From RGIG1828 sp045654685 (GTDB lineage: Bacteria; Bacillota; Clostridia; UMGS1810), in NCBI GenBank assembly GCA_045654685.1, contig JAZONV010000088.1, positions 1 to 64,000 of the forward strand: DNA of 64,000 nucleotides, written 5' to 3'. The number at the start of each line of letters is the position of its first letter. The stretch's first letter is position 1. Shown here in pieces: positions 1 through 9,926 of this stretch. Below the pieces are notes generated by a model. It worked only from the letters and a program-made list of their open reading frames with translations, had not been told where the DNA came from and ran no database searches. The position numbers and the translations under genes are program-made.

Positions 1-1
1 A

Positions 2-1372
2 GCTGGAGGAAGAAAGAATGCATTTACATCCGGTGGAGAAGAGTATTCAATGGGTAGTCTTTTCTTCACAGTTCTTGATGCTGCAGCAGGAAAAGATATT
101 GAGCTTTCATTTGATCTTGCAAAAACTGTAGGTAATGACGGAACAGGTGACAAGCCATTCGCAGCTGCCACCGGTATTACAATCAAAGTTGCAGGTGACC
201 CTGTAGTTGAAGTTAACAAATACACTGTTATCTACAAAGTTGACGGTGAAGTTGTTGAAACATTCACAGATGTTGAAGAAGGTTCTGCAACACCTACATT
301 TAACTACACAGCACCTGAAGGTTACACATTCTCAGGCTTCGGTGAAATTCCTGCAACTGTAACAGAAGACCTCGTAATCGAAGGTACAACAACTGTTAAC
401 TCCTATAAAGTAACATATAAAGTTGATGGTGAAATCGTTCACGAAGATACTGTAGAATATGGTGCAGAAATTCCTGCATATGAATATGAAGTAGCTGACG
501 GCTACACATTCTCAGGCTTTGGCAACATCCCTGCAACAATGCCTGCTGAAGACCTCACATTCGAAGGTACAACAGAAGAAATCGTTATTCCTACATTCAC
601 AGTAACCTTCCAGGTTGGTGAGTTGGTTGTTGGTACAATTACTAAAGACGAAGGTGAATCTGTAGAAAAGACAGAATATCCTGCAGTTGAACCTAAAGAA
701 GGTCACACAATTGTTTGGGATAACGAAGGACCCATCACAGAAGATGCAACAGTATATGGTACTTATGTAGCAAACTCCTACACAGTAACATACAAAGTTG
801 ATGGAGAAGTTGTTCATACAGAAACTGTAGAATATGGCGCAGCAATTCCTGCATATGAATATGAAGTAACTGACGGCTACACATTCTCAGGCTTCGGTGA
901 AATCCCCGAAACAATGCCTGCTGAAGACCTCGTATTCGAAGGTACAACAGAAGAAATTCCTGCTACAATGTACACAGTAACATTTATAGTTATGGGTGAA
1001 GAATATGATGCAATTGAAGTTGAAGAAGGCACAGCAATTGGTGACTTGATGCCTGCTGATCCTGAAGTTGCAACATACATCTTCAATGGTTGGTTTGAAG
1101 CAACAGGTGCACCTGTAGATGCTGAAACAATCATCAATGGTGACATTGAAGTTACAGCTGACTTCACAAAAGATGCAAAAGACGTTAACGGTGACGATGT
1201 AATAGATTCAAAAGACTCTATCTATCTCCTTAACCACTGTGCACTTCCCGAACTCTATCCTATCGATGAAACACTTGACTTTGACTTTGACAAAGACGGC
1301 GTTGTATCATCTAAGGATGCTGTATTCCACTTCCTCGCTCTTGCACTTTCTGAAATTTATTCTATCAGATAA
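2..1372 (+). CDS. Secreted InlB-repeat protein with C-terminal type I dockerin (5' end outside window)
   Basis: The frame is open from base 2, so this is the C-terminal 456 residues of a longer protein; the ATG at 50 is internal. Most of it is a series of beta-rich repeats of InlB B-repeat type (motifs like YTVTYKVDGEVV and YTFSGFGEIPATMPAEDL), roughly at 225-1165. The last 60 residues form a type I dockerin with two calcium loops, DVNGDDVIDSKD and DFDKDGVVSSKD, which have Asp/Asn at positions 1, 3, 5 and 12 as in the family. Dockerins dock secreted proteins onto cohesins, and the next two genes encode cohesin-like modules, so this is probably a scaffold client or structural subunit. No catalytic domain is visible in the part present. 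The 82-nt gap to the next gene resembles the gap before the third gene, pointing to a duplicated family. Confidence 0.85.
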   Translation, partial: AGGRKNAFTSGGEEYSMGSLFFTVLDAAAGKDIELSFDLAKTVGNDGTGDKPFAAATGITIKVAGDPVVEVNKYTVIYKVDGEVVETFTDVEEGSATPTFNYTAPEGYTFSGFGEIPATVTEDLVIEGTTTVNSYKVTYKVDGEIVHEDTVEYGAEIPAYEYEVADGYTFSGFGNIPATMPAEDLTFEGTTEEIVIPTFTVTFQVGELVVGTITKDEGESVEKTEYPAVEPKEGHTIVWDNEGPITEDATVYGTYVANSYTVTYKVDGEVVHTETVEYGAAIPAYEYEVTDGYTFSGFGEIPETMPAEDLVFEGTTEEIPATMYTVTFIVMGEEYDAIEVEEGTAIGDLMPADPEVATYIFNGWFEATGAPVDAETIINGDIEVTADFTKDAKDVNGDDVIDSKDSIYLLNHCALPELYPIDETLDFDFDKDGVVSSKDAVFHFLALALSEIYSIR

Positions 1373-1454
1373 GATAGTGTGTTGATCTATTGAGATTGGA
1401 TCAGATACTTAAAACACATTAGCCTTTACAAGCGCAATGAAAGGGAAATGATTT

Positions 1455-4400
1455 ATGAAAAAAATATTGTCAATAATGCTGACAGTATTAATGTGTTTTA
1501 GTTCAATGTTTGGTTCAGTTGTGTATGTTGCTGCAGATTCTGCGGCAACATACACTTTCTCAAATATTGAAGCTAAAGCAGGTGATACAGTAGAAGTACT
1601 TGTCACATATACTTCGGCACAAGAAGCAAACTTAACCGCATTGGCTGAAATTACACTTTCAAGCGCTGATGCGGAAATTGTTGGTTTTACTTATTCAGAC
1701 GAAGTTGAAGGATTGATCAACACCGGATTGTCAAATTACGATCCCAAAACAAAATCCTTAATCACTCTGTTTAATGAAGCTATGATTTATGACGGTGTTT
1801 TAGGAACACTTGAAATAAAAATAGGTGATGAAGCTTCTTTGGGTGACATTACAATTTCTGCATCTTCTGTTGTTGTTAATGAAAACACAGAAACAGAAAT
1901 TCTCTCATCCGTAACAAACGGCACAATCACAATTGATGATGGTACAGAACCTGCAGAAAAGGCAGTATATACCATCGGAACAGCAGAGGCAAATCCCGGT
2001 CAGACAGTAATTGTAGACCTGAGATACACCTCCGGCGGAAATGCGAACCTCAGCGCAATTGCAGAGTTTGAACTTTCAAATAACGATGCAGAAATTGTAG
2101 GTTTCACATTCTCCGATGAAGCAAAAGCAGTTATTAGCCAGTTGTCAAACTATGATCCCGAAACAAAATCGGTAATCACATTGTTTGACGATGATGCAAG
2201 AGCATTTGACGGTGTTCTTGGTACACTCCAGATCAGAGTGAACAACGATGCTCCCGAAGGTGACATCACAATCACAGCAACATCAAGAGTTCAGAACGAA
2301 GGTGTTGGCGTTGTGGAATCAGAAGTTGTAGACGGTAAAATTACAGTTGTTAATTCCGTTGAACCTCCCATGCCACCATACTTCACAATCGGTGATGCTC
2401 AGGCAGATGCTGGTGATGTTGTACAGGTTGAAGTAAACTTCACATCAAGTGTTGATGTTAACCTTGTTGCACTTGCTCAACTTAATGTTGGCGACAAAGC
2501 AGAAATCATCGAATTTGAATTTGATGATGATTTCAAATCATATATCAACGTAGGGCTTTCAAACTATGATGCTGAAACAAAATCTGTAATCATACTCTTT
2601 AAAGAGGCTATGGAATATGAAGGTATTATCGGAAGATTCACCATAAAAGTTGCAGATGGTGCATCAGGCAGTGACATTACAGTAACTGCCGGATCAAGAG
2701 TTCAGAATGAAGAAGGAGAAGGAATTATTGATTCTATGGTTTATGCCGGAACAATCACAGTTTCCAATCCCGTTGTTCCTGAAATTGAATCTATCGTAGT
2801 CGATGCTGATGCATTTGAAATTGCAGATGCTGACAAAGATAATGAAGAAATAATTATCGCTGCTGCAAAAGATGCAATCGAAACAATAACAGTTAAGTGG
2901 ACAGAAGGCAAAGAAGATACATTCATCACAACAGATGATGTTGACTTTGAAGTAGATACTCAAGCTAAAACAGTTACAGTATCATACGGTCAGTTCACAG
3001 ATGTTATTGAATACACAGTTGCACAGCCCATACCGGCTTCCTCTCTCACATTTGGTGATGCAGACGTGGATGCAGGTGAGATTGCAGAAGTTGATGTAAT
3101 TCTCAATATAACAGAGAATGCAAATCTTATTGGTATAGGTGACATTTCATTCTCAAGCCAATACGCTGAAATTGAAGATTTTGTTTTCTCCGATGAAGTG
3201 GATGGACTTATTAATGATCGTCTTTCAACCTATGACCCCGAATTGCGTTCGATTGGTGTGTTGTTTACAGACCTTATGAAATTCAATGGCATACTCGGTA
3301 CATTGAAAGTTAAAATTTCTGAAGATGCTCCTTCCGGAGATATCACAGTTACTGCAAGAATTTTCAATGTTAAAGACGATGAAGCGCATGTGGTTTTTGA
3401 ATCTGAAATTATAAATGGTACAATTTCCGTTACAGAAATTGAGCCTCCACCGGTTATGATGCATACTGTTTCATTCTATGTTGACAATGAAATATATGAT
3501 GAAATAGATGTTGAAGAAGGAACAAAGATTGGCGATAAGATGCCTGCAGATCCTGAAAAAGAAGGATTTGAATTTGTTAAGTGGGATGTAGTTTCAGGTG
3601 AGGCTGTAACAGCTGAAACTGTTGTATATTACAGTTTCTCCACACAAGCAGTATTTGAAGCAAAAGAATACACCGTTATCTACTATGTAGATGGCGTTGA
3701 AGTTAACAAAGCAACAGTTAAATATGGTGAAGCAATTCCTGAATTTGACTATGTTGCACCTGAAGGCTATGAATTCTCAGGTTGGGATGCAGAAGTTCCT
3801 GCAACAATGCCTGCAGAAAACCTTGACTTTAACGGAACACTTACCGCAAAAGAATACACAGTTATCTACTATGTAGATGGCGTTGAAGTTAACAAAGCAA
3901 CAGTTAAATATGGTGAAGCAATTCCTGAATTTGACTATGTTGCACCTGAAGGCTATGAGTTCTCAGGCTGGGATGCAGAAGTACCTGCAACAATGCCTGC
4001 AGAAGATCTTGATTTCAACGGAACACTTACTGCAAAAGAATATACCGTAACATACTATGTAGACGGTGTAGAAGTTAACAAAGCAACAGTTAAATACGGA
4101 GAAGCAATTCCCGCATATAACTATGAAGTTCCCGAAGGTTATGATTTCTCAGGTTGGGATGCAGAAGTACCTGCAACAATGCCTGCAGAAAACCTTGAGT
4201 TTAACGGAACACTTACCGCAAAAGAATACACAGTAACCTACTATGTAGATGGAGATATCTATGATGAAATAAGTGTTACAGATGGTGAAATGATTGGAGA
4301 TCAGATGCCCGAAGTTCCTTTAAAAGAAGGTTGGCTTTTCACAGGTTGGGTAGATGAAAATGGCGAAAAAGTTACAGCTGATACTGTTGTTGAAGCTGAA

Positions 4401-4622
4401 ATGACTTTGACAGCAACCTTCATATCTTTGGATGTTAATAGTGACGGAGTTGTAGATTCACAGGATTCAATCTATTTGCTTAATCATTGTGTACTTCCCC
4501 GTCTCTACCCTGTAGATGAAGAACTTGATCTTGACTACAACGGTGACGGCAAAGTTAATTCCGGTGATGCCATTTTCCATCTGGCAACGATTGCACTTCC
4601 TGCAATCTATTCCCTCAGATAA
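1455..4622 (+). CDS. Secreted cohesin-like/InlB-repeat protein with C-terminal dockerin (adaptor scaffoldin-like)
   Basis: 1055 residues. A signal peptide (about residues 1-27, ending near VYVAAD) is followed by three cohesin-like modules (about 30-160, 165-300, 310-435), an Ig-like module (about 440-525), a fourth cohesin-like module (about 530-660), InlB-type repeats (about 665-985) and a type I dockerin (about 990-1055; loops DVNSDGVVDSQD and DYNGDGKVNSGD). The cohesin-like calls rest on the pattern AGDTVEV...ALAEI...GVLGTL.IKI...DITI; this is fold-level recognition, so binding is unproven. Cohesins plus a dockerin in one chain is the layout of an adaptor scaffoldin. The start follows AAAGGGA 9 nt upstream. 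Three nearly identical 186-bp units lie at 3663-4220. The signal peptide is almost the same as that of the next gene, showing common descent. No enzyme domain is present. Confidence 0.85.
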   Translation: MKKILSIMLTVLMCFSSMFGSVVYVAADSAATYTFSNIEAKAGDTVEVLVTYTSAQEANLTALAEITLSSADAEIVGFTYSDEVEGLINTGLSNYDPKTKSLITLFNEAMIYDGVLGTLEIKIGDEASLGDITISASSVVVNENTETEILSSVTNGTITIDDGTEPAEKAVYTIGTAEANPGQTVIVDLRYTSGGNANLSAIAEFELSNNDAEIVGFTFSDEAKAVISQLSNYDPETKSVITLFDDDARAFDGVLGTLQIRVNNDAPEGDITITATSRVQNEGVGVVESEVVDGKITVVNSVEPPMPPYFTIGDAQADAGDVVQVEVNFTSSVDVNLVALAQLNVGDKAEIIEFEFDDDFKSYINVGLSNYDAETKSVIILFKEAMEYEGIIGRFTIKVADGASGSDITVTAGSRVQNEEGEGIIDSMVYAGTITVSNPVVPEIESIVVDADAFEIADADKDNEEIIIAAAKDAIETITVKWTEGKEDTFITTDDVDFEVDTQAKTVTVSYGQFTDVIEYTVAQPIPASSLTFGDADVDAGEIAEVDVILNITENANLIGIGDISFSSQYAEIEDFVFSDEVDGLINDRLSTYDPELRSIGVLFTDLMKFNGILGTLKVKISEDAPSGDITVTARIFNVKDDEAHVVFESEIINGTISVTEIEPPPVMMHTVSFYVDNEIYDEIDVEEGTKIGDKMPADPEKEGFEFVKWDVVSGEAVTAETVVYYSFSTQAVFEAKEYTVIYYVDGVEVNKATVKYGEAIPEFDYVAPEGYEFSGWDAEVPATMPAENLDFNGTLTAKEYTVIYYVDGVEVNKATVKYGEAIPEFDYVAPEGYEFSGWDAEVPATMPAEDLDFNGTLTAKEYTVTYYVDGVEVNKATVKYGEAIPAYNYEVPEGYDFSGWDAEVPATMPAENLEFNGTLTAKEYTVTYYVDGDIYDEISVTDGEMIGDQMPEVPLKEGWLFTGWVDENGEKVTADTVVEAEMTLTATFISLDVNSDGVVDSQDSIYLLNHCVLPRLYPVDEELDLDYNGDGKVNSGDAIFHLATIALPAIYSLR
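3663..4220 (+). repeat. Three in-frame tandem 186-bp repeats (62 aa each)
   Basis: Units start at 3663, 3849 and 4035, each encoding KEYTVxYYVDGVEVNKATVK and about 42 further residues. The first two are almost base-identical; the third differs more (for example EIPAYNYEVPEGYDF). A fourth copy begins at 4221 but diverges after ten residues. Near-identity at synonymous sites suggests recent unit duplication or gene conversion, so unit number may vary between strains. Confidence 0.9.
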
Positions 4623-4703
4623 GGACATGGTGTTAATTCCGTAATTGAATTAATCACTAAAAGAACACATTAACCTTGTAACATTAATGAAAGGGATAAA
4701 ACT

Positions 4704-7700
4704 ATGAAAAGAATATTGTCAATAATGCTGACGGTATTAATGTGTTTTAGTTCGATTTTTGGTTCAGTAATGTATGTTGCTGCAGATGGTGCAGCAACAT
4801 ACACTTTCTCAAATGTTGATGCTAATGCAGGTGATACGGTAGAAATACCTGTCACATATACTTCAGCACAAGCAGCTAATCTCACCGCATTGGCTGAAAT
4901 TACACTTTCAAGTGCTGATGCTGAAATTATAGGTTTTACCTATGCTGAAGACGTAGAAGAAGTGATTAATGTAGGATTGTCAAACTACGATCCAAGAACA
5001 AAATCCATAATCACATTATTTAATGAGTCTCAGGCTTTTAATGGCGTTTTAGGAACACTTGAAGTGAAAATCAGCGATAATGCACAGGACGGAGAAATTG
5101 TAATTTCTGCATCCGCAGTTGCTATCAACGAAGATGCAGAAGAAAACTTACAAACATCCGTAGTAGACGGAACAATCACAGTAGGTGACGGAAGTGCATC
5201 TTCTGAAATCGCTGTATATACAATCGGAAATGCAGAAGCAAATCCCGGTCAGACAGTAACTGTTGACTTAAGATATACTTCCGCAGGTGATGCAAACCTC
5301 AGCGCAATCGCACAGTTTGAACTTTCAAATGGCGATGCTGAAATTGTTGGTTTCACATTCTCCGATGAAGCAAAAGCAGTTATTAGCCAGTTGTCAAACT
5401 ATGATCCCGAAACAAAATCGGTAATCACATTATTTGACGATGATGCAAGAGCTTTTGACGGCGTTCTTGGTACACTTCAGATTAAAGTGAGCGAAGAAGC
5501 TTCCGAGGGCGACATCACAATCACAGCAACATCAAGAGTTCAGAACGAAGGTGTTGGCGATGTGGAATCAGAAGTTGTAGACGGTAAAATTACTGTTGTA
5601 GTTCCGCCTGCACCCGTTACTGCTCCCACATTTGAATTTGGTGATGCACAGGCAAAACAGGGTGAAACTGTTGAAGTTGAGTTGACATTCGACACAGCTG
5701 AAGAAGTTAACCTTATTGCTCTTGCACAGATCAACGTTGGTGACAAAGCTGAAATTACAGGCTTTGAATTTGATGAAGATTTCGAACAGTATATTAATGC
5801 TGATCTTTCAAACTACGATTCTGCAACAAAATCATTGATTATTCTCTTTAAAGAAGCAATGGTATTTGAAGGATCTGTAGGTAAATTTACAGTTAAAATT
5901 GCAGACGATGCACCTGTTGGTGAACTCGTTATTACAGCATCTTCAAGAGTTCAGAATGAAGATGGCGAAGGCGTAATTGATTCTGAAGTTGAGTCCGGAA
6001 CAATCACAGTTTCTGAAAAAGAACCTGCTCCTGTTCCCGAAATCGAATCTATCGTAGTTGATGCAGAAGCATTTGAAATTGCAGACGCTGACAAAGATAA
6101 TGAAGAAGCAATTATCGCTGCTGCAAAAGATGCAATTGAAACAATCACAGTTAAGTGGACAGAAGGCAAAGAAGATACATTCATCACAACAGATGATGTT
6201 GACTTTGATGTAGATACTCAGGCTAAAACAGTTACAGTATCATATGGTGACTTCACAGATGTAATCGAATACACAGTTGCAGACCCCATAATCCTTATTT
6301 CCACAGTAACATTTGGTGATGATGATGTTGTTGCCGGTGAAATTGCAGAAGTTGATGTAATTCTCAACATAACAGAGAATGCAAACCTCATTGGTATCGG
6401 TAACATTTCATTCTCAAGCGATGATGCTGAAATTGAAGAATTTGTATTCTCCGATGAAGCAAAAGCAGTTATTAATGATCGTCTTTCAACCTATGAACCC
6501 GAACAGCAGTCCATTGTTGCATTGTTTGAAAATGCAATGACATTTAATGGCGTTCTCGGTACATTGAAAGTTAAAGTAGATGCTGATGCTCCTGAAGGAG
6601 ATATTACAGTTAATGCAAGAATCTTCAATGTTAAAAACGAAGATAATCGTGAAACATTAGACTCTGAAATCGTACCGGGTACAATTTCAGTTTCTGAAAA
6701 TCAGCTTCCCCCTGCTCCTACAATGTATGTAGTAACATTTGTTGTAGACGGAGTGGAAACAACAATCGAAGTTGAAGAAGGCACAGCAATCGGTGATCAG
6801 ATGCCCGAAGATCCTGAAAAAGAAGGCTATGAATTCACAGGATGGACAGATGAAGACGGTGAAGCTGTAGATGCTGATACAATCGTTAATGGCGATATGA
6901 CAGTAACTGCAAACTTTGATGAAATTGTTGTTGCACCTACAATGTATGTGGTAACATTTGTTGTAGATGGCGAAGAAACAACAATCGAAGTTGAAGAAGG
7001 CACAGCAATCGGTGCTCAGATGCCCGAAGATCCTGAAAAAGAAGGCTATGAATTCACAGGATGGACAGATGAAGACGGCGAAGCTGTAGATGCTGAAACA
7101 ATCGTTAATGGCGATATGACAGTAACTGCAAACTTTGAAGAAATTCCTGTTGTCTTTATTGGTATTGAAGTTGTAGATGAAGACGGCGAAGCCGTAATAG
7201 GAATTGAAATTCCATACGGCACAGCACTTGAAGACATCGAAGATGTAATCAGAGCTGTAATCGTTGTTAATGCTCTCTATGATAATGATACAAAAGAAGA
7301 AGTTGCAGACTATGAAGTTTCTGCAATTGATGAAAAAGGCGATACAGTAGTTGTAATTTCATATGAAGGCGAAGAAGTAGAAATCGCTGTTACATTTGAA
7401 ACAGACGATGCATACATCTACGTTGATGATGATTCAATTATTGTTCCCTATGCTAAACACAATGGCAAAACAGCAGAAGATATCGCTGAATACGTGGCAG
7501 GTAAAGTTGAAGTCACATATGTAGATATATATGGTGATGAATATGTTGTTGAAGAAGGTTATACAGTAGTTTATGACGGTGAAATTGCACCTGAAGAAAC
7601 AGGCGTTGCAACAATCACTTATGAAGGTCTTGAAGTAACTGTTGATGTAACTCTCAACAAAAAATCATCCGGTGGTGGCGGATCACTTCCTTCCGGTACA

Positions 7701-8384
7701 GTAATCGGTTCCGGCGGAAATGTTCCTGCAACTCCAAGCAAACCTGTAGATCCTGAACCGGTAGATCCTGAACCTGTTGATCCCGAACCTGTTGATCCCG
7801 AACCGATAGATCCTATTGGTCCTTCAACATCAGAACTTCCATATTCTGATATTACTAAAGATGATTGGGCTTATGAAGCAATCAAAGATCTTTATAATAA
7901 AGGTATTGTAAATGGTGAACCTGACAATAAGATTAAACTTGACGTTGGTATCACAAGACAGGAAGTTGCAAAAGTTGTTCTTCTTGGTAGAGGATTTGAA
8001 GCAGATGAATCTCTTGAACTCAATATTGCTGATCCTGAAACTGTAGCAGAATGGGCTGAAAGCTATGTTGCAACAGCAATGGCAAAAGCAATTATCAAGG
8101 GTTATGAAGATGGTTCCGTTAAAGGTACAAAAATCGTAACAAGAGCAGAACTTGCAGCTATCATTGTAAGATCTCTCGGTGCTACATCTGAATTTAATGG
8201 TTCAAGCTTCACAGACGTAACTGCTGATGATTGGTTCGCTGCAGAAGTTGAATGTGCTAAGAGTCTTGGCATTATCAACGGATACGAAGACGGATCATTC
8301 AGAGGAAATCAGGAAGTAACAAGAAGAGAAGCATTCGTAATGGTTCAGAGAATGATGAAACTTGTTGAAGCTCTCGAAAAATAA
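4704..8384 (+). CDS. SLH-anchored cohesin-like surface scaffold protein
   Basis: 1226 residues. A signal peptide (about 1-28) is followed by four cohesin-like modules (about 30-160, 170-305, 310-435, 530-665) with an Ig-like module between the third and fourth, two InlB-type repeats (about 670-812), two further Ig-like segments, a SSGGGGSLPSG linker, a proline-rich stretch of PVDPEP repeats, and three C-terminal SLH domains (about 1045-1226) with TRQE, TRAE and TRRE motifs. SLH domains bind pyruvylated wall polymer, so this protein should be fixed to the cell wall. Anchored cohesin-like modules beside two dockerin proteins suggest the anchoring scaffold of a small surface complex. The start follows AAAGGGA and is aligned with the start of the preceding paralogue. 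A strong terminator follows 46 nt downstream. Confidence 0.88.
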   Translation: MKRILSIMLTVLMCFSSIFGSVMYVAADGAATYTFSNVDANAGDTVEIPVTYTSAQAANLTALAEITLSSADAEIIGFTYAEDVEEVINVGLSNYDPRTKSIITLFNESQAFNGVLGTLEVKISDNAQDGEIVISASAVAINEDAEENLQTSVVDGTITVGDGSASSEIAVYTIGNAEANPGQTVTVDLRYTSAGDANLSAIAQFELSNGDAEIVGFTFSDEAKAVISQLSNYDPETKSVITLFDDDARAFDGVLGTLQIKVSEEASEGDITITATSRVQNEGVGDVESEVVDGKITVVVPPAPVTAPTFEFGDAQAKQGETVEVELTFDTAEEVNLIALAQINVGDKAEITGFEFDEDFEQYINADLSNYDSATKSLIILFKEAMVFEGSVGKFTVKIADDAPVGELVITASSRVQNEDGEGVIDSEVESGTITVSEKEPAPVPEIESIVVDAEAFEIADADKDNEEAIIAAAKDAIETITVKWTEGKEDTFITTDDVDFDVDTQAKTVTVSYGDFTDVIEYTVADPIILISTVTFGDDDVVAGEIAEVDVILNITENANLIGIGNISFSSDDAEIEEFVFSDEAKAVINDRLSTYEPEQQSIVALFENAMTFNGVLGTLKVKVDADAPEGDITVNARIFNVKNEDNRETLDSEIVPGTISVSENQLPPAPTMYVVTFVVDGVETTIEVEEGTAIGDQMPEDPEKEGYEFTGWTDEDGEAVDADTIVNGDMTVTANFDEIVVAPTMYVVTFVVDGEETTIEVEEGTAIGAQMPEDPEKEGYEFTGWTDEDGEAVDAETIVNGDMTVTANFEEIPVVFIGIEVVDEDGEAVIGIEIPYGTALEDIEDVIRAVIVVNALYDNDTKEEVADYEVSAIDEKGDTVVVISYEGEEVEIAVTFETDDAYIYVDDDSIIVPYAKHNGKTAEDIAEYVAGKVEVTYVDIYGDEYVVEEGYTVVYDGEIAPEETGVATITYEGLEVTVDVTLNKKSSGGGGSLPSGTVIGSGGNVPATPSKPVDPEPVDPEPVDPEPVDPEPIDPIGPSTSELPYSDITKDDWAYEAIKDLYNKGIVNGEPDNKIKLDVGITRQEVAKVVLLGRGFEADESLELNIADPETVAEWAESYVATAMAKAIIKGYEDGSVKGTKIVTRAELAAIIVRSLGATSEFNGSSFTDVTADDWFAAEVECAKSLGIINGYEDGSFRGNQEVTRREAFVMVQRMMKLVEALEK

Positions 8385-8430
8385 TACAGTAGTTTGTAAT
8401 CCTTTTGGATAACAATTATGCATAATAATT

Positions 8431-8471
8431 ACAGCGTGTTAAACGATTTGTTTAACACGCTGTTTTTTTTT
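8431..8471 (+). terminator. Rho-independent terminator after SLH scaffold gene
   Basis: ACAGCGTGTTAAAC and GTTTAACACGCTGT form a perfect 14-bp stem with a 4-5 nt loop, followed by nine T residues. It ends the three-gene scaffold block. Confidence 0.95.
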
Positions 8472-8675
8472 GCCTTTCGGGCGTTTTTAGAGCGCATTGT
8501 GTTTGTGGGTTGAATTTATGCACCAAAGAATAATTATTCTGTTTACGGGCAAAATTTTTGCCTGCAGGCAATATTTAGCCTTGGTACAATTGAATAATTT
8601 GATTCTTATCTGACATTAAATTATGTGTAATGACATATAATTAATATATGAGCATTTTAATGGATTATAAAGAAA

Positions 8676-8969
8676 AAGCTTGGACTTTTTTGTCCAAGCC
8701 TTCAGACTGTCGAAAAAGCCCGCATCGCAAAGTGCGGGCATAAAACTTTTGAGAAAAGTATATTCAAGATGTAAATAGTCATTAATGAAACTTTTGTAAA
8801 CATAGTTTCCAAAAGTTTTGATTTAAGGCACTTTGCTTGCTTCGTCAGAGCTCATTGCCGTACCCTCGTACTGTCTGCTTCGCTCTTCCTTGCCTGCGAC
8901 CGTTTTCGAAAGTCTCCCAGCGTGTCGACTTTATCGACACGCTGAAAGCTTGGACTTTTTTGTCCAAGC
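8676..8969. repeat. Palindrome-rich intergenic element bounded by two identical 24-bp hairpins
   Basis: The 24-bp sequence AAGCTTGGAC-TTTTTT-GTCCAAGC (8-bp stem or longer) occurs at 8676-8699 and again at 8946-8969. Between them lie hairpins GCCCGCA/TGCGGGC (8718-8739) and a stem built from CAGCGTGTCGA and its complement (8919-8943). No convincing coding frame is present; short minus-strand frames here have no ribosome site and fit no family. The remaining gap (8472-8675 and 8970-9076) shows nothing else I can name. It could be a degenerate non-autonomous transposable element. Confidence 0.55.
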
Positions 8970-9076
8970 TTCTCTGAATTATCTCTGAAAAAGTTGACGA
9001 ATACGGGGGAATTGTTAGTGTTTTGAACAAAAAACACAGATTATTGCTGATAAATGATAGATTGCAAAAAAAATTA

Positions 9077-9105
9077 TTGTTCATCATTTTCCGAGTGTGT
9101 ATAAT
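9077..9105 (+). promoter_or_regulatory. Predicted sigma-A-type promoter of spo0A
   Basis: TTGTTC (9077-9082), a 17-bp spacer and TATAAT (9100-9105) lie 45 nt ahead of the spo0A start. A sigma-H promoter or 0A box, common at spo0A in Bacillus, was not clearly seen. Confidence 0.5.
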
Positions 9106-9149
9106 TTTAGTTACTCACAAATTTTACAAATAAACAGGAGATGATTATT

Positions 9150-9926
9150 TTGAAAAACAAAATCAGGGTATTAATAGCTGATGATAACAAGGATTTTTGC
9201 AGAGAAATCAAGAACACATTTGCCACAAATGACAGAATTGAGGTGGTGGCTGTAGCCAATGATGGCAGGGAGGCATATGAACTTGTTCTGGAAACAAGAC
9301 CTGATGTGCTTGTGACAGATATTATCATGCCATATATGGATGGTCTTGCACTTATCAGTAAAATCAATGACAACACAATACTTTCCAGAAAACCACAGTA
9401 CATTGTATTTTCATCTATGGGATATGAAAATATAATAACAAAAGCCATGAATCTTGGTGCACGATATTTTTATGCAAAGCCTTTTGATGTAACAGACCTT
9501 ATGGCACGAATTTTTGACATATTTTCATCAGAAACACCCCAAAAACGTTCAGGTGTGAAAAACGGTCCGGAGATGGATCTGGAAACGAATATAACAATGT
9601 ATATTCAGCAACTTGGTGTTCCGGCACACATAAAGGGTTATCAGTATATCAGAGATGCAATAACAATGGTTATAGAAGACATGGAAACAATCAATTCAAT
9701 CACAAAACTTCTCTATCCCTCTGTTGCAAAACACTACAACACAACTCCCTCAAGAGTAGAACGGGCAATTCGCCATGCCATTGAGGTTGCATGGGACAGA
9801 GGAAATCCCGATGTTTTGAATGAGCTTTTCGGATATACAATTCTTGGAAGTAAGGGAAAACCAACAAACAGCGAATTTATTGCTCTGATTGCGGATAAGA
9901 TAAGGCTGGAGATGAAAACAGCGTAG
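9150..9926 (+). CDS. spo0A: Stage 0 sporulation response regulator Spo0A
   Basis: Master regulator of entry into sporulation; a phosphorylated dimer binds 0A boxes. The receiver domain (about 1-125) has the acidic pair D11/D12, phosphoacceptor D57 (VLVTDIIMPYMDG) and conserved K110 (YAKPFD). The C-terminal DNA-binding domain (about 145-258) carries the diagnostic segments VPAHIKGYQYIRDAI, LYPSVAKHYNTTPSRVERAI and AWDRGN. I place the start at TTG 9150 because AGGAG (9136-9140) abuts the ATG at 9141, leaving no spacing, but sits 9 nt before the TTG, giving MKNKIRVLIADDN like other Spo0A proteins. It stands alone here; spoIVB, its usual upstream neighbour, is absent. It implies an endospore-forming or recently spore-forming lineage. 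Confidence 0.96.
   Translation: MKNKIRVLIADDNKDFCREIKNTFATNDRIEVVAVANDGREAYELVLETRPDVLVTDIIMPYMDGLALISKINDNTILSRKPQYIVFSSMGYENIITKAMNLGARYFYAKPFDVTDLMARIFDIFSSETPQKRSGVKNGPEMDLETNITMYIQQLGVPAHIKGYQYIRDAITMVIEDMETINSITKLLYPSVAKHYNTTPSRVERAIRHAIEVAWDRGNPDVLNELFGYTILGSKGKPTNSEFIALIADKIRLEMKTA

Noticed and set aside
8852..9087. Two overlapping minus-strand frames of 61 and 80 codons
   Set aside because: No ribosome site, no family resemblance, and they cross the palindromic repeat region.
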